Source: Alphaproteobacteria bacterium (GTDB taxonomy: Bacteria; Pseudomonadota; Alphaproteobacteria; Sphingomonadales; Sphingomonadaceae). From it: DNA of 17,810 bases. The first letter of the stretch is position 1. Each line of letters opens with the position of its first letter. Both the position numbers and the translations under genes were made by a program. The stretch is taken from assembly GCA_028869975.1 (NCBI GenBank), contig JAGWQR010000348.1, positions 1-17,810 on the forward strand. Direction: 5' to 3'. This document shows, piece after piece, positions 3,913 to 13,032 of this stretch. The notes below the pieces were generated by a model that was not told the DNA's origin, searched no databases, and saw only the letters and a program-made list of their open reading frames with translations.

Positions 3913-6875
3913 CAGAATTGTGTCCCTACATTAAAAGTTACGGTTTTAAGTTGATCGCCATATTGCTTGAGAACGGCAGCGGCGACATCAATACGGAACG
4001 GCCCGAAGGGCGAATTCCAGTTGACTCCAAATCCCACGGACAAGCGCGGGAATGGCGTATTGCCAGTATATTGCTCAGTAAAGGGCGGCACCGGACGGTT
4101 TTTCAGATTTGCGATGGCACCAGCCACGCCAGCACCGGTACAGCTTGGATCATTGGCGGCAACCTGATTGAGCGAATATCCGGTTGCACAGGTCGTTGTG
4201 GCGCCGGCAACAGAGGCCCCCTGGAAGGTAGTTGCCGCCGTCACGGGCACCTGAAAAATCTGCAATCCGGAATTGGTTCTGCCCAATGGGGCGTAGAAGG
4301 GATAGTATTTAAGGGTGCCATTGGCATCCTGATAGGCGAAGTAATTTGTTCCTGCGGCGGTCGCAGGGATGGTGATGGTCTGCGGAGTCTGCACGCCCCA
4401 AACCGAACCATAATCGACAAAGATCGATGGCCTCAATCCAAGCTCTTTCGCACCCGAACCAAGCGGAATTTCCAGCTCGAAACGCCCCTTGTAATAATAG
4501 CGTCCCCCCAGCGAATCATAGGTGGTGTAGGAATAGGGGGTCGGATTGTTCGGATCCGTAGGCAGTGTGTAGGTCGGCTGGCCCTGCTGGCTGGCGCCAG
4601 CGAGCACAGAAAGCGGGGTCTTCTGCCCGTCATAAAGCTCATAGGCATCGCCTACAAACTGTGCGGCAGTCGCAGGGCTGACCCCCAGATAGTTGCGCAA
4701 CACCTTCGGTCCGACACCCTGAATATCAAACCCGGCGAAATTGGGCTCGCCCAGGAAGAATCGGTCACTAAGCTGAACCGGATCCTGTCCGGCAGGGCCA
4801 CCTTTCAGCGGAATGATTGCGCCACCTTCGAGCTTGGCGGAAAAGATGAAGCCCTTGTGCAGCGTGAAGTATTTTGCGCCATCAAAGGTCGATTTGATAT
4901 AGCGGACATTGCCCCCCGGCCCGGCCAGATCCTGGCTAATGACGAGCCGCATACCATGTCCGGGGTGCAGCGCGTTATCAAGCGTCGAGCGTACCAGGCT
5001 GTACCCGAAATCTGAGATCGTCCGGTGCCCGATAGCGTCGCACAGATAACGGCCCGCAAGCAGTACCGAACATTGCGGCACGCCGTTGGCATCAGGCAGA
5101 TAATAGGTAGAGGGGTCGAGCGTGACATTTTCTGTGCGCCAGCCATAACGCAGCGCCAGTGACCAGAATTCGGTCAGGGGCAGGCCGGCCCGAAGCTGAA
5201 AGCCGGTGCTGGTCGTGCTGTAGGTGGTGTTGCGCGATGTGCCGATGAAATTGAACGAATTCACCGCTCTTGTAAAAATGTCAAACCCGACCGCGATATT
5301 CTTGTCGAACGCATAAGGTTCTGAAAAACCCAGATCAACCGAGCGCGAATAGGCAGATATGCTTCCGCTGAGCTGCAAGGTCTGCCCTGCGCCCCGGAAA
5401 TTGCGCTGGGCGATCGATGCGCTAAACGTCAGCTTCTCAAGATCAGAATAGCCGGCTGAGAGCTGGAGCTGCCCCGTGGCCTTGTCCTCAACATTCGCAC
5501 CGAGAATGACGCGATCATCTGCCGAGCCCTTTTTCTGTTCTATTTCGAACTTTTCCTGGAAATAGCCAAGCGATTTGATCCGGTCTTCCGAGCGCTTGAC
5601 CAGCGCCTCGTTGAAGGCATCGCCCTCATTCAGACGGAATTCGCGTCGGATCACCTTGTCCTGCGTCAGTGTATTGCCGGTAATGTTGATCCGTTCGACA
5701 TAAACGCGCGGTGTCTCGCTCACCTTGAAGATGACATCCATCGTGCGCGTGTCGAGGTGCGGGTGCACGTCAACATTGACATCGGCAAACGCATAGCCAA
5801 AAAATCCGGCCCGCTTGGTCATGTTGTCGATAATGTCCTCATCGGCCTTGGCGTTGAACCAGTCGCCCTTCTTGACGGTGACGACGGGCTTGAACAAATC
5901 GGGCTTCAGGTCATGGAGATCGCTTTCAACCGACACATCGCCATATTTGTAACGCGGCCCTTCCTCGACAACATAGGTGATGACAAAATCCTTGCGATCC
6001 GGCGTCAGTTCCGCCGTTGCTGATACGACCTTGAAGTCGGCATAGCCCTCGGTCAGATAAAATTGGCGCAGCTTCTGCTGGTCATAAGCCATGCGGTCGG
6101 CATCATAGGTGGTTGAGGAACTGAGGAAATGTTTGAGGCTGGAGATTTTCGTGGCCATTTGCGCGCGCAGCAGCTTGTCGGAAAAGACATGGTTACCGAT
6201 GATGTTGATCGCGCGCACTTTTGATTTCGGGCCTTCGCTGATCTCGTAAATGACATCCACCCGGTTCTGGTCGAGCAAAACCTTCTTGGGTGACACCGAA
6301 GCGCCATAGCGGCCCTGCCGACGATACAACTCGATGATGCGGGCCACGTCGGCGCGCACCTTCGAGGGAGAGAAAATCTGGCGCGGTGCCAGCTTGATCT
6401 CGTCCTTGAATTTGTCTTCCTTGAGCCGCTTGTTGCCCTCAAACAGTACGCGGTTGATGACCGGATTTTCCTTGACCTCGATGGTGAGTGCACCATTATC
6501 ATCCCGAATCTGCACATCCTCGAACAATTCGGTATCAAACAGATCACGCAGCGCCTGATCGAGCGAGGCTTTGGTATAGGTCATGCCGGGCCGCAGCTTG
6601 ATGTAGGAGCGCACGGTGTCCGGCTCGATCCTCTGCGATCCGGAAACATTGATCGAGAGAATGGTGCGCGCGTCCGCAACCGCTGCCGGTTGTGCCGGGG
6701 TTGCGGGCGGTACTGTCGTGGAGGCGGCGGCGGGCTGCGCTGGCGGTGTCGGCTGAGCGGCAGCCGCACGGGCGGCGGCAGAGCCCTGCGCATAGGCGGG
6801 AAAACCAGCCATCGCCGTGCTCAAAAGCAGCATCGTCAGCCTAGGGCCGAACTTCGTTACACCATTCGCTCTCAC
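3912..6875 (-). CDS. bamA: Outer-membrane protein assembly factor BamA
   Basis: A 987-residue Omp85-family protein, the core of the BAM complex that inserts beta-barrel proteins into the outer membrane. Order: signal peptide (1 to about 29, AYAQ), an Ala/Pro-rich low-complexity linker (about 31-69), five POTRA domains (about 71-136, 137-215, 217-305, 308-387, 390-465), then a 16-strand barrel ending in the C-terminal Phe (GTQF). GTG start at 6873-6875. It is about 170 residues longer than E. coli BamA; the extra length is in the linker and in Gly/Thr/Pro-rich barrel loops near 750-800 and 830-930. Two cysteine pairs lie in predicted surface loops (C602/C612 and C896/C912). The lid-loop motif, normally (V/L/I)RGF, reads FAGF at 713-716, so the usual Arg is Ala714. 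Confidence 0.97.
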   Translation of the reverse strand: MRANGVTKFGPRLTMLLLSTAMAGFPAYAQGSAAARAAAAQPTPPAQPAAASTTVPPATPAQPAAVADARTILSINVSGSQRIEPDTVRSYIKLRPGMTYTKASLDQALRDLFDTELFEDVQIRDDNGALTIEVKENPVINRVLFEGNKRLKEDKFKDEIKLAPRQIFSPSKVRADVARIIELYRRQGRYGASVSPKKVLLDQNRVDVIYEISEGPKSKVRAINIIGNHVFSDKLLRAQMATKISSLKHFLSSSTTYDADRMAYDQQKLRQFYLTEGYADFKVVSATAELTPDRKDFVITYVVEEGPRYKYGDVSVESDLHDLKPDLFKPVVTVKKGDWFNAKADEDIIDNMTKRAGFFGYAFADVNVDVHPHLDTRTMDVIFKVSETPRVYVERINITGNTLTQDKVIRREFRLNEGDAFNEALVKRSEDRIKSLGYFQEKFEIEQKKGSADDRVILGANVEDKATGQLQLSAGYSDLEKLTFSASIAQRNFRGAGQTLQLSGSISAYSRSVDLGFSEPYAFDKNIAVGFDIFTRAVNSFNFIGTSRNTTYSTTSTGFQLRAGLPLTEFWSLALRYGWRTENVTLDPSTYYLPDANGVPQCSVLLAGRYLCDAIGHRTISDFGYSLVRSTLDNALHPGHGMRLVISQDLAGPGGNVRYIKSTFDGAKYFTLHKGFIFSAKLEGGAIIPLKGGPAGQDPVQLSDRFFLGEPNFAGFDIQGVGPKVLRNYLGVSPATAAQFVGDAYELYDGQKTPLSVLAGASQQGQPTYTLPTDPNNPTPYSYTTYDSLGGRYYYKGRFELEIPLGSGAKELGLRPSIFVDYGSVWGVQTPQTITIPATAAGTNYFAYQDANGTLKYYPFYAPLGRTNSGLQIFQVPVTAATTFQGASVAGATTTCATGYSLNQVAANDPSCTGAGVAGAIANLKNRPVPPFTEQYTGNTPFPRLSVGFGVNWNSPFGPFRIDVAAAVLKQYGDQLKTVTFNVGTQF

Positions 6876-6937
6876 GCGTATCTACCTTCACATGCCTTGC
6901 GCCAGAGCGCTTTGCGGGTAGCCCTGCCCGACTTTGC

Positions 6938-8038
6938 TCATCCGATCAAGTCAGCAATCTGTTTCCACATTCCGAATACACCCGAATCATTGAGCGTGAC
7001 GAAGAGAAACAGAGTCAGCAGCGCCGCCAGTCCGCCGCGCAGCAGACGCTCCCGCGTCACCTCCGAAACCGGACGCCGACGCACAGCTTCAATCGCAAAA
7101 AACATCAAATGTCCACCATCCAGCACAGGAACTGGCAACAGATTCATGAATCCGAGATTAATCGAGATGAACGCAGCGAACTCCAGCAGTACCAATCCGC
7201 CGGCATGGGCAACGCCTCCCGCCATCTGTGCAATTTTTACGGGGCCATGCAGTTGCGTGGGTGCGGCCTCCCCAGTCAACACCATGCCCAGACCATGCAA
7301 AGTCGTTTCGACCTGCCCGACCACCGCTTGTCCGGCAGCAAGCGGAATCGCATAAAACGGCACAGGTACGCGCATAGCCATGGGCGCGATACCGATATGC
7401 CCGCCTTCTTCATCGATGCCCAGGGCATCAGGTCCGTGTATATAGCGTGGCGTTACGATCAGGCTCAGCAAGCGCCCGCTACGGATGACATCCACCCGCA
7501 GGGGCCGATTGGCATGGGTCATCACGATAAGCTTGATGTCGGAAAAATCGGCAACAGGCTGTGCATTGATGGCCTTGATGTCGTCGCCGGGTTTGAAACC
7601 TGCATTTTCAGCAACCGATCCGGGTTCAATTGCCGCAATCTGGCTTGTGACGCTGATGGCTCCATACGCCGCGATAAACCCGGCGTAGATCAACATCGCA
7701 AGCAAGAGATTCGTCACCGGCCCGGCGGCAACCGTCAGCGCGCGCCGCCAGAGCGCCGCTGTTTCAAAACCGTCGGCAGGTTGATTGGGCGCAGGGCTGC
7801 CATCGATATTATGATCTCCGGCAAATCTGACATAACCGCCCAGCGGAATCCACCCGATTTTCCAGCGCGTGCCTCGTTTATCTGTCCAGCCAGCAACCTC
7901 TTGTCCGAAGCCAATCGAAAACGCCTCGGCGCGGATGCCGCTCCAGCGACCGACCCAATAATGGCCGAGTTCATGAAAAAAAATCAGCGGCCCGACCACC
8001 ACAAGAAACATCAAGGCGTTCCAAAGGAACATCATCAT
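6938..8038 (-). CDS. rseP: RIP metalloprotease RseP (site-2 protease)
   Basis: A 366-residue inner-membrane zinc protease of the M50 family, which cleaves anti-sigma factors and remnant signal peptides within the membrane. The catalytic HExxH is His22-Glu23-His26 (FFHELGHYWVGR) in the first membrane segment. The third zinc ligand lies in the NLLPVPVLDGGHL motif (Asp307). One PDZ domain (about 115-195; EPGSVAENAGFKPGDDI) lies between, as in shorter homologues; E. coli RseP (450 aa) has two. The C-terminal membrane helix spans about 337-351. The ATG overlaps the dxr stop by 4 bases (ATGA), and 62 bases separate the gene from bamA. Position between dxr and bamA is the classical one. Confidence 0.96.
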   Translation of the reverse strand: MMMFLWNALMFLVVVGPLIFFHELGHYWVGRWSGIRAEAFSIGFGQEVAGWTDKRGTRWKIGWIPLGGYVRFAGDHNIDGSPAPNQPADGFETAALWRRALTVAAGPVTNLLLAMLIYAGFIAAYGAISVTSQIAAIEPGSVAENAGFKPGDDIKAINAQPVADFSDIKLIVMTHANRPLRVDVIRSGRLLSLIVTPRYIHGPDALGIDEEGGHIGIAPMAMRVPVPFYAIPLAAGQAVVGQVETTLHGLGMVLTGEAAPTQLHGPVKIAQMAGGVAHAGGLVLLEFAAFISINLGFMNLLPVPVLDGGHLMFFAIEAVRRRPVSEVTRERLLRGGLAALLTLFLFVTLNDSGVFGMWKQIADLIG

Positions 8039-9195
8039 GCCAACACCACCTCCCCGGATTCGCGGGCGCGCGCACGCGCTTCTGAATCGATTGACAACAC
8101 ATCTTCCAGACTCGCGGGTGAAGCAGGGCTGAACGAGATCAGCGTACGCTCTACAATCTGCGCAATCACAGGAAACGCGATGCGCCCGGAGAGAAAATCG
8201 GCTACCGCAACCTCATTGGCCGCATTGAGTATGGCAGAAGACCCCCCGCCTGCTTGAAGCGCTTCGCGGGCGAGCCTGAGTGCTGGGAAACGCACTTCAT
8301 CCGGCACTTCAAAATCGAGTCGGGCGAGGGCCGCAAAATCAAGCCGCTGCACCGGCGCAGGCATCCGCTCGGGGAAAGCAAGCGTATGCGCAATCGGGGT
8401 GCGCATATCGGGCGCACCCAGTTGCGCGAGCACCGAACCATCGACATACTCCACCATCGAATGCACCACCGATTGCGGATGGACAATAATCTCCAGTCGG
8501 TCGGGGTTAATCGGGAACAGGTGCGCCGCCTCGATCAGCTCCAGCCCCTTGTTCATCATCGTTGCCGAATCGACGCTGATCTTGGCACCCATCGACCAGT
8601 TGGGGTGTTTGACCGCCTGCGCCGGGGTGATCTGCTCCATCTCGGCAAATGGTGTCGTGCGGAACGGGCCACCGGACGCGGTGAGGATGATGCGGGAGAC
8701 ACTCTCGAGATTCTGCCCCTGCAAACACTGGAAAATGGCATTATGCTCGCTATCAACCGGCAGCAAGGTCGCACCGCTCGTCTTGACCGCCGCGAGCATC
8801 AGATCACCCGCCGAGACCAGCGCCTCCTTGTTGGCGAGCGCTATCGTACGCCCCCCCGCAATCGCCGCCATCGCGGGCGCGAGGCCCGCACAGCCGACGA
8901 TGGCGCACATCGTGTAATCCGCGCCCATCTGTGCCGCCTCGATGATCGCTTGCGCGCCGGCGGCGCAGCTGGTGGATGTGCCGTAGAGTGCCGCGCGCAG
9001 GTCGGCGAGCAGCGCCGCATCGCCGATCACGGCATGGCGGGCATTCACGGCACGCGCGGCCTTAGCCAGCCCCGCGACATCGCTATGGGCGGAGAGCGCG
9101 ATCACCTCAAACTGCGCCGGGTTGCGCGCAACCAGATCAAGCGTCGATTGCCCGATCGAACCGGTCGCGCCGAGAATGGTGAGGGTGCGAGTCAT
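8035..9195 (-). CDS. dxr: 1-deoxy-D-xylulose 5-phosphate reductoisomerase
   Basis: A 386-residue enzyme of the MEP isoprenoid pathway, converting DXP to 2-C-methyl-D-erythritol 4-phosphate with NADPH. The N-terminal Rossmann motif is LGATGSIGQSTLDL (about 8-21). Metal-binding residues are Asp148 and Glu150 in DSEHNAIFQ and Glu219 in MNKGLELIEA; the active-site loop region PNWSMGAKISVDS precedes them. The frame could be read from 9222 (MDVDWFIAF...), but I chose the ATG at 9193-9195 because it gives the usual N-terminus MTRTLTILG and a 4-base ATGA overlap with cdsA, matching other junctions in this operon. Its product feeds undecaprenyl phosphate synthesis through UppS, encoded two genes upstream. 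Confidence 0.96.
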   Translation of the reverse strand: MTRTLTILGATGSIGQSTLDLVARNPAQFEVIALSAHSDVAGLAKAARAVNARHAVIGDAALLADLRAALYGTSTSCAAGAQAIIEAAQMGADYTMCAIVGCAGLAPAMAAIAGGRTIALANKEALVSAGDLMLAAVKTSGATLLPVDSEHNAIFQCLQGQNLESVSRIILTASGGPFRTTPFAEMEQITPAQAVKHPNWSMGAKISVDSATMMNKGLELIEAAHLFPINPDRLEIIVHPQSVVHSMVEYVDGSVLAQLGAPDMRTPIAHTLAFPERMPAPVQRLDFAALARLDFEVPDEVRFPALRLAREALQAGGGSSAILNAANEVAVADFLSGRIAFPVIAQIVERTLISFSPASPASLEDVLSIDSEARARARESGEVVLA

Positions 9196-9934
9196 GAAGG
9201 CAATGAACCAATCAACATCCAAACACTCAAACCACAGAAAAAAGCAACGGCCACGAGTCCGTCCAAACGATCAAACAAGCCACCATGCCCAGGAATGAGC
9301 GTGCCGGAATCCTTGACACACGCCTTCCGTTTCATCCAACTTTCGAAAAAGTCACCCAGTTGTGCAACAGCGGACAATCCGACTGCTAATACAAGGCTGA
9401 ACGCGAGCACCCGATAGGTTGCGCCATAAGGCAAGCCTGAGGTATACATACGGGGTATGTATAAAAATAATACAAATATCATCCAAATGTAACAAAATAT
9501 AACACCTCCTAAAAATCCTGACCATGTCTTTGAAGGGCTAATACGAGGTGCTATTTTCGGCCCCCCAATGAACTGGCCGAATAAATAGGCCGCAGTATCA
9601 ATAGTAACAACGAGTATAACAATCAGAAAACGCCAATGAGTGTTAGCATACCCATACACCCCGTTAAGGGTGAGAAGACCATTGGCAGCCCCCCCAATAT
9701 ACACCAGCCCGCCCAGCATCCACAGCGCGCGGCTCCACCAGTGGTGGTTGAACTTCGAGATCAGGCCCCACCATTCCCACAGCAGCCCGCACGCGATAAT
9801 CAACACGAACGCCGTGAACACCCAGCCGCCCGCCCACAGCGCCGCACCCGCCACCGCAATCATCACGATAGCCGACAGTGTGCGCACCTTGAAGTCGGCC
9901 AATTTGCCAGGTGGTGCGGGGGGCGGCGTGTCGC

Positions 9935-9938
<4 letters not shown>
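9192..9938 (-). CDS. cdsA: Phosphatidate cytidylyltransferase (CDP-diglyceride synthase)
   Basis: A 248-residue integral membrane enzyme that makes CDP-diacylglycerol from phosphatidate and CTP, the branch point of phospholipid synthesis. It has several hydrophobic segments (for example about 19-53, 65-80, 98-118, 135-155, 170-190, 225-244). The cytidylyltransferase signature near the C-terminus is intact: SWMKRKACVKDSG then IPGHGGLFDRLDG (about 196-224). The GPKIAPRISPSKTW segment is also typical. The gene overlaps uppS and dxr by 4 bases each. Its middle (about 9421-9660) is clearly AT-richer than neighbouring genes, with codons such as TTA, ATA and GTA that are rare elsewhere in the operon, and contains an 8-base perfect inverted repeat (9443-9463). 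The protein motif pattern is nevertheless complete. Confidence 0.95.
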
Positions 9939-10665
<727 letters not shown>

Positions 10666-10669
<4 letters not shown>

Positions 10670-11223
10670 TTGCCCAGAATTTCCTTTTCCTTGGCGGTGG
10701 CGGCAGAATCGATTTCGGCGATGGTCGCATCGGTCATTTTTTGCACCTCACCCTCGCTGCGTTTGCGCTCATCCTCGCCGATTTCTTTCTTGTTCTCGTC
10801 AGTTTTGAGCGCGTCCATCCCGTCGCGGCGGACATTGCGTACTGCGATGCGCGCCTTTTCGGCATATTGACCGGCGAGCTTGGCCAGCTCCTTGCGCCGC
10901 TCTTCGGTCAGATCGGGGATCGGCAGCCGGATATTCTGGCCGTCGGTGATCGGGTTGATGCCAAGGCCGGCGCTGCGGATTGCCTTTTCGACCGGCGTGA
11001 CGTTCGATTTGTCCCACACCTGCACACTCAGCAGGCGCGGCTCTGGTGCGGACACGGTCGCCACCTGGTTGAGCGGCATATTGCTGCCATATACTTCAAC
11101 CGTCACAGGATCGAGCAGGCCGACATTGGCGCGCCCGGTGCGCAAGCCCGACAGATCATGCTTCAAGGCCTCAACCGCCCCGGTCATGCGGCGCTGCAAA
11201 TCATCCTTGTTATACGCTGGCAT
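10666..11223 (-). CDS. frr: Ribosome recycling factor
   Basis: A 185-residue protein of normal RRF length. It dissociates post-termination ribosomes with EF-G. The N-terminal helix (LQRRMTGAVEALKHDLSGLRTGRAN, about 9-33), the central beta domain (LLDPVTVEVYGSNMPLNQVATVSAPEPR) and the long C-terminal helices with LTEERRKELAKLA and VRNVRRDGMD complete the L-shaped fold. ATG at 11221-11223, 1 base after the pyrH stop, with GGAG just upstream inside the end of pyrH. Coupled to uppS by a GTGA overlap. Confidence 0.98.
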
Positions 11224-11224
11224 T

Positions 11225-11947
11225 TCAGTCTCCTGTCGTTACGATGGTCGATGTTCCTTCACCGCGCAAGACACGGGCGAGATTGCCCTGCTCGCGGATC
11301 GAGAACACCACAATGGGGATGGCATTGTCGCGGCACAGCGCGACCGCGCTCGCATCCATGACTTTCAGATTGTCCGCGAGCACCTGATCGTATGACACCG
11401 TATCAAAGCGCTTGGCGGACGCCTTTTTCTTTGGATCGGCATCATAGACGCCATCAACGGAAGTGCCCTTGAACAGCGCGTCGCACTTCATTTCGGCGGC
11501 GCGCAAAGCCGCACCTGAATCGGTGGTGAAGTAAGGCGAGCCGACCCCGGCGGCAAAAATCACCACCCGGCCCTTGGCGAGATGGCGCTCGGCGCGGCGG
11601 CGGATCACCGGCTCGCACACCGCATCCATCTGGATGGCCGATTGCACGCGGGTATCGACACCGAGTTTCTCCAGTGCCGATTGCATCGCAAGCGCGTTCA
11701 TTACCGTGGCAAGCATCCCCATATAATCGGCCTGCGCCCGGTCCATGCCCTTGGCCGCGCCCGCCATCCCTCGAAAGATATTGCCCCCGCCGATAACCAG
11801 GCACAGTTGCAGGCCGGTATCATGCGCGGCCTTCACTTCAGCGGCCATGCGCGCCACTGTCTCTGGCTCGATCCCGAACCCTTGCGCACCCATCAACACC
11901 TCACCCGAGAGCTTGAGCAGGATGCGTTTATAGTGCGGCGCGGACAT
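11225..11947 (-). CDS. pyrH: Uridylate kinase (UMP kinase)
   Basis: A 240-residue bacterial UMP kinase of the amino-acid kinase family, forming UDP from UMP and ATP; usually hexameric and regulated by GTP and UTP. Recognised motifs: KLSGEVLMG (about 12-20), VIGGGNIFRG (about 51-60), the MNALAMQSALE segment, AAGVGSPYFTTDSGAALRA, and GVYDADPKK (about 165-173). ATG at 11945-11947; the ribosome-binding site is weak. It follows tsf after a 72-base spacer containing a GC-rich hairpin (11979-12007). Confidence 0.98.
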   Translation of the reverse strand: MSAPHYKRILLKLSGEVLMGAQGFGIEPETVARMAAEVKAAHDTGLQLCLVIGGGNIFRGMAGAAKGMDRAQADYMGMLATVMNALAMQSALEKLGVDTRVQSAIQMDAVCEPVIRRRAERHLAKGRVVIFAAGVGSPYFTTDSGAALRAAEMKCDALFKGTSVDGVYDADPKKKASAKRFDTVSYDQVLADNLKVMDASAVALCRDNAIPIVVFSIREQGNLARVLRGEGTSTIVTTGD

Positions 11948-11978
11948 GGCCCAGAAGTCCTGTGTTCAATGACGAGGT

Positions 11979-12007
11979 GGCGCGCACCCTAGTGCCAAGC
12001 GCGCGCC
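11979..12007 (-). promoter_or_regulatory. GC-rich hairpin in the tsf-pyrH spacer
   Basis: GGCGCGC (11979-11985) and GCGCGCC (12001-12007) form a perfect 7-base-pair stem with a 15-base loop. It lies between the tsf stop and the pyrH start with no T-run on the minus strand, so it is more likely an mRNA stability or attenuation element than a full terminator. Confidence 0.4.
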
Positions 12008-12019
12008 TTGCCAAGCGGC

Positions 12020-12943
12020 TTAAATGCCCGCCGCAGCAGCCACTTCCGCCGCGAAGTCGCTCGATTCTTTCTCGATTCCTTCTCCAAGCTGGAAGCGGAC
12101 ATAATCGACGAGCTTGATCTCGGCACCCGCCGCCTTGCCTGCCTGTGCCACAACCTCGGCGATCTTGGTTTTGCCGTCGATCACGTAAATCTGGTTGAGC
12201 AGGGCGTTCTCCTTGGCGAATTTGGCCACCGCGCCGTCGATCATCTTGGCATGGAATTCGGCTGGCTTGCCCGATTCGGCAGCCTTTTCAGCCGCAATCG
12301 CGCGCTCGCGCTCGATCAGGTCAGCCGGAATACCCGCCTCGTCGAGCGCCAGCGGAAACGCCGCCGCAACGTGCATGGCAAGCGATTTGCCCAGGTCTTC
12401 GAGCTTATCGGCAGGGGCCGCACTCTCCAGCGCGACGAGTACGCCGATCTTGCCGAGATTGGGCGCAACCGCATTGTGGACATAAGAGACGACCGCACCC
12501 TGGCTCACCTGCAAGCGGCGCGCGCGGCGCAGTGTCTGGTTTTCGCCAATCGTGGCGATATTGCTGGTCAGCTTTTCCGCCACCGTGCCGCCGCCGGGGT
12601 GTGCGGCCGCGTTGAGCGCATCGAGATCATCACCCTGCGCCAGTGCAATCGCGGTGACATTGCGGACGAAATCCTGGAACTGGTCGTTCTTGGCCACGAA
12701 ATCGGTCTCGGAATTGACCTCAACCGCCGCACCTGATGTACCCGATGTCGCAACGCCGATCAGTCCCTCAGCTGCCGTGCGCGATGATTTTTTCGACGCG
12801 GTGGCGAGCCCCTTGGCGCGCAGCCAGTCGGTCGCGGCGGTCATGTCGCCATTGTTTTCGGTCAATGCCTTTTTGCAATCCATCATGCCCGCGCCCGAGC
12901 TTTCACGCAGCGCCTTGACGGCGGCAGCCGTAATTTCAGCCAT
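12020..12943 (-). CDS. tsf: Elongation factor Ts
   Basis: A 307-residue EF-Ts, guanine nucleotide exchange factor for EF-Tu. The N-terminal UBA-like domain contains AAAVKALRESSGAGMMDCKKAL (about 5-26, in two recognised blocks) and the core has the EF-Tu-contacting motif SETDFVAKN (about 80-88). The paired core subdomains and C-terminal module are complete. I chose the ATG at 12941-12943 because it gives the standard MAEITAAAVK N-terminus and has GAGGAAA just upstream; the frame is open to 13027, but that would run through the hairpin region in the rpsB-tsf spacer. Co-transcribed with rpsB as in most bacteria. Confidence 0.98.
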   Translation of the reverse strand: MAEITAAAVKALRESSGAGMMDCKKALTENNGDMTAATDWLRAKGLATASKKSSRTAAEGLIGVATSGTSGAAVEVNSETDFVAKNDQFQDFVRNVTAIALAQGDDLDALNAAAHPGGGTVAEKLTSNIATIGENQTLRRARRLQVSQGAVVSYVHNAVAPNLGKIGVLVALESAAPADKLEDLGKSLAMHVAAAFPLALDEAGIPADLIERERAIAAEKAAESGKPAEFHAKMIDGAVAKFAKENALLNQIYVIDGKTKIAEVVAQAGKAAGAEIKLVDYVRFQLGEGIEKESSDFAAEVAAAAGI

Positions 12944-12962
12944 GTTCATTTCCTCAAAGTTC

Positions 12963-13012
12963 ATGGACTCCGACGCAGGCCGGAGTCCATCAGATAAGCA
13001 GGGGCTCCGGCC
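12963..13012 (-). promoter_or_regulatory. Two mutually exclusive hairpins in the rpsB-tsf spacer (candidate attenuator)
   Basis: On the minus-strand RNA, ATGGACTCCG and CGGAGTCCAT (12963-12972 with 12981-12990) form a perfect 10-base-pair hairpin with an 8-base loop, ending about 20 bases before the tsf start. The strand GGCCGGAG at the start of the spacer (13005-13012 in plus coordinates) is perfectly complementary to 12978-12985, which overlaps the arm and loop of the first hairpin. Only one can form at a time. There is no T-run after the 10-bp hairpin, so control of tsf translation or processing fits better than simple termination. Confidence 0.55.
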
Positions 13013-13032
13013 TTTGCCCGAGCACAAAATTG

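Noticed and set aside
3918..5015. Long plus-strand open frame (365 codons) opposite bamA
   Set aside because: It has no recognisable domain, lies fully antisense to a certain gene, and is typical of GC-rich codon-position effects.
7109..8257. Long plus-strand open frame opposite rseP
   Set aside because: The composition is Arg/His/Gln-rich without a domain and mirrors the codon bias of rseP; no ribosome-binding site logic supports it.
8254..9417. Long plus-strand open frame (387 codons) opposite dxr
   Set aside because: Arg-rich low-information translation, antisense to a well-supported gene; judged a shadow frame.
12944..13027. Longer tsf N-terminus from 13027
   Set aside because: It would translate through the hairpin region, and the conserved EF-Ts N-terminus with its own GAGGAAA site begins at 12943.
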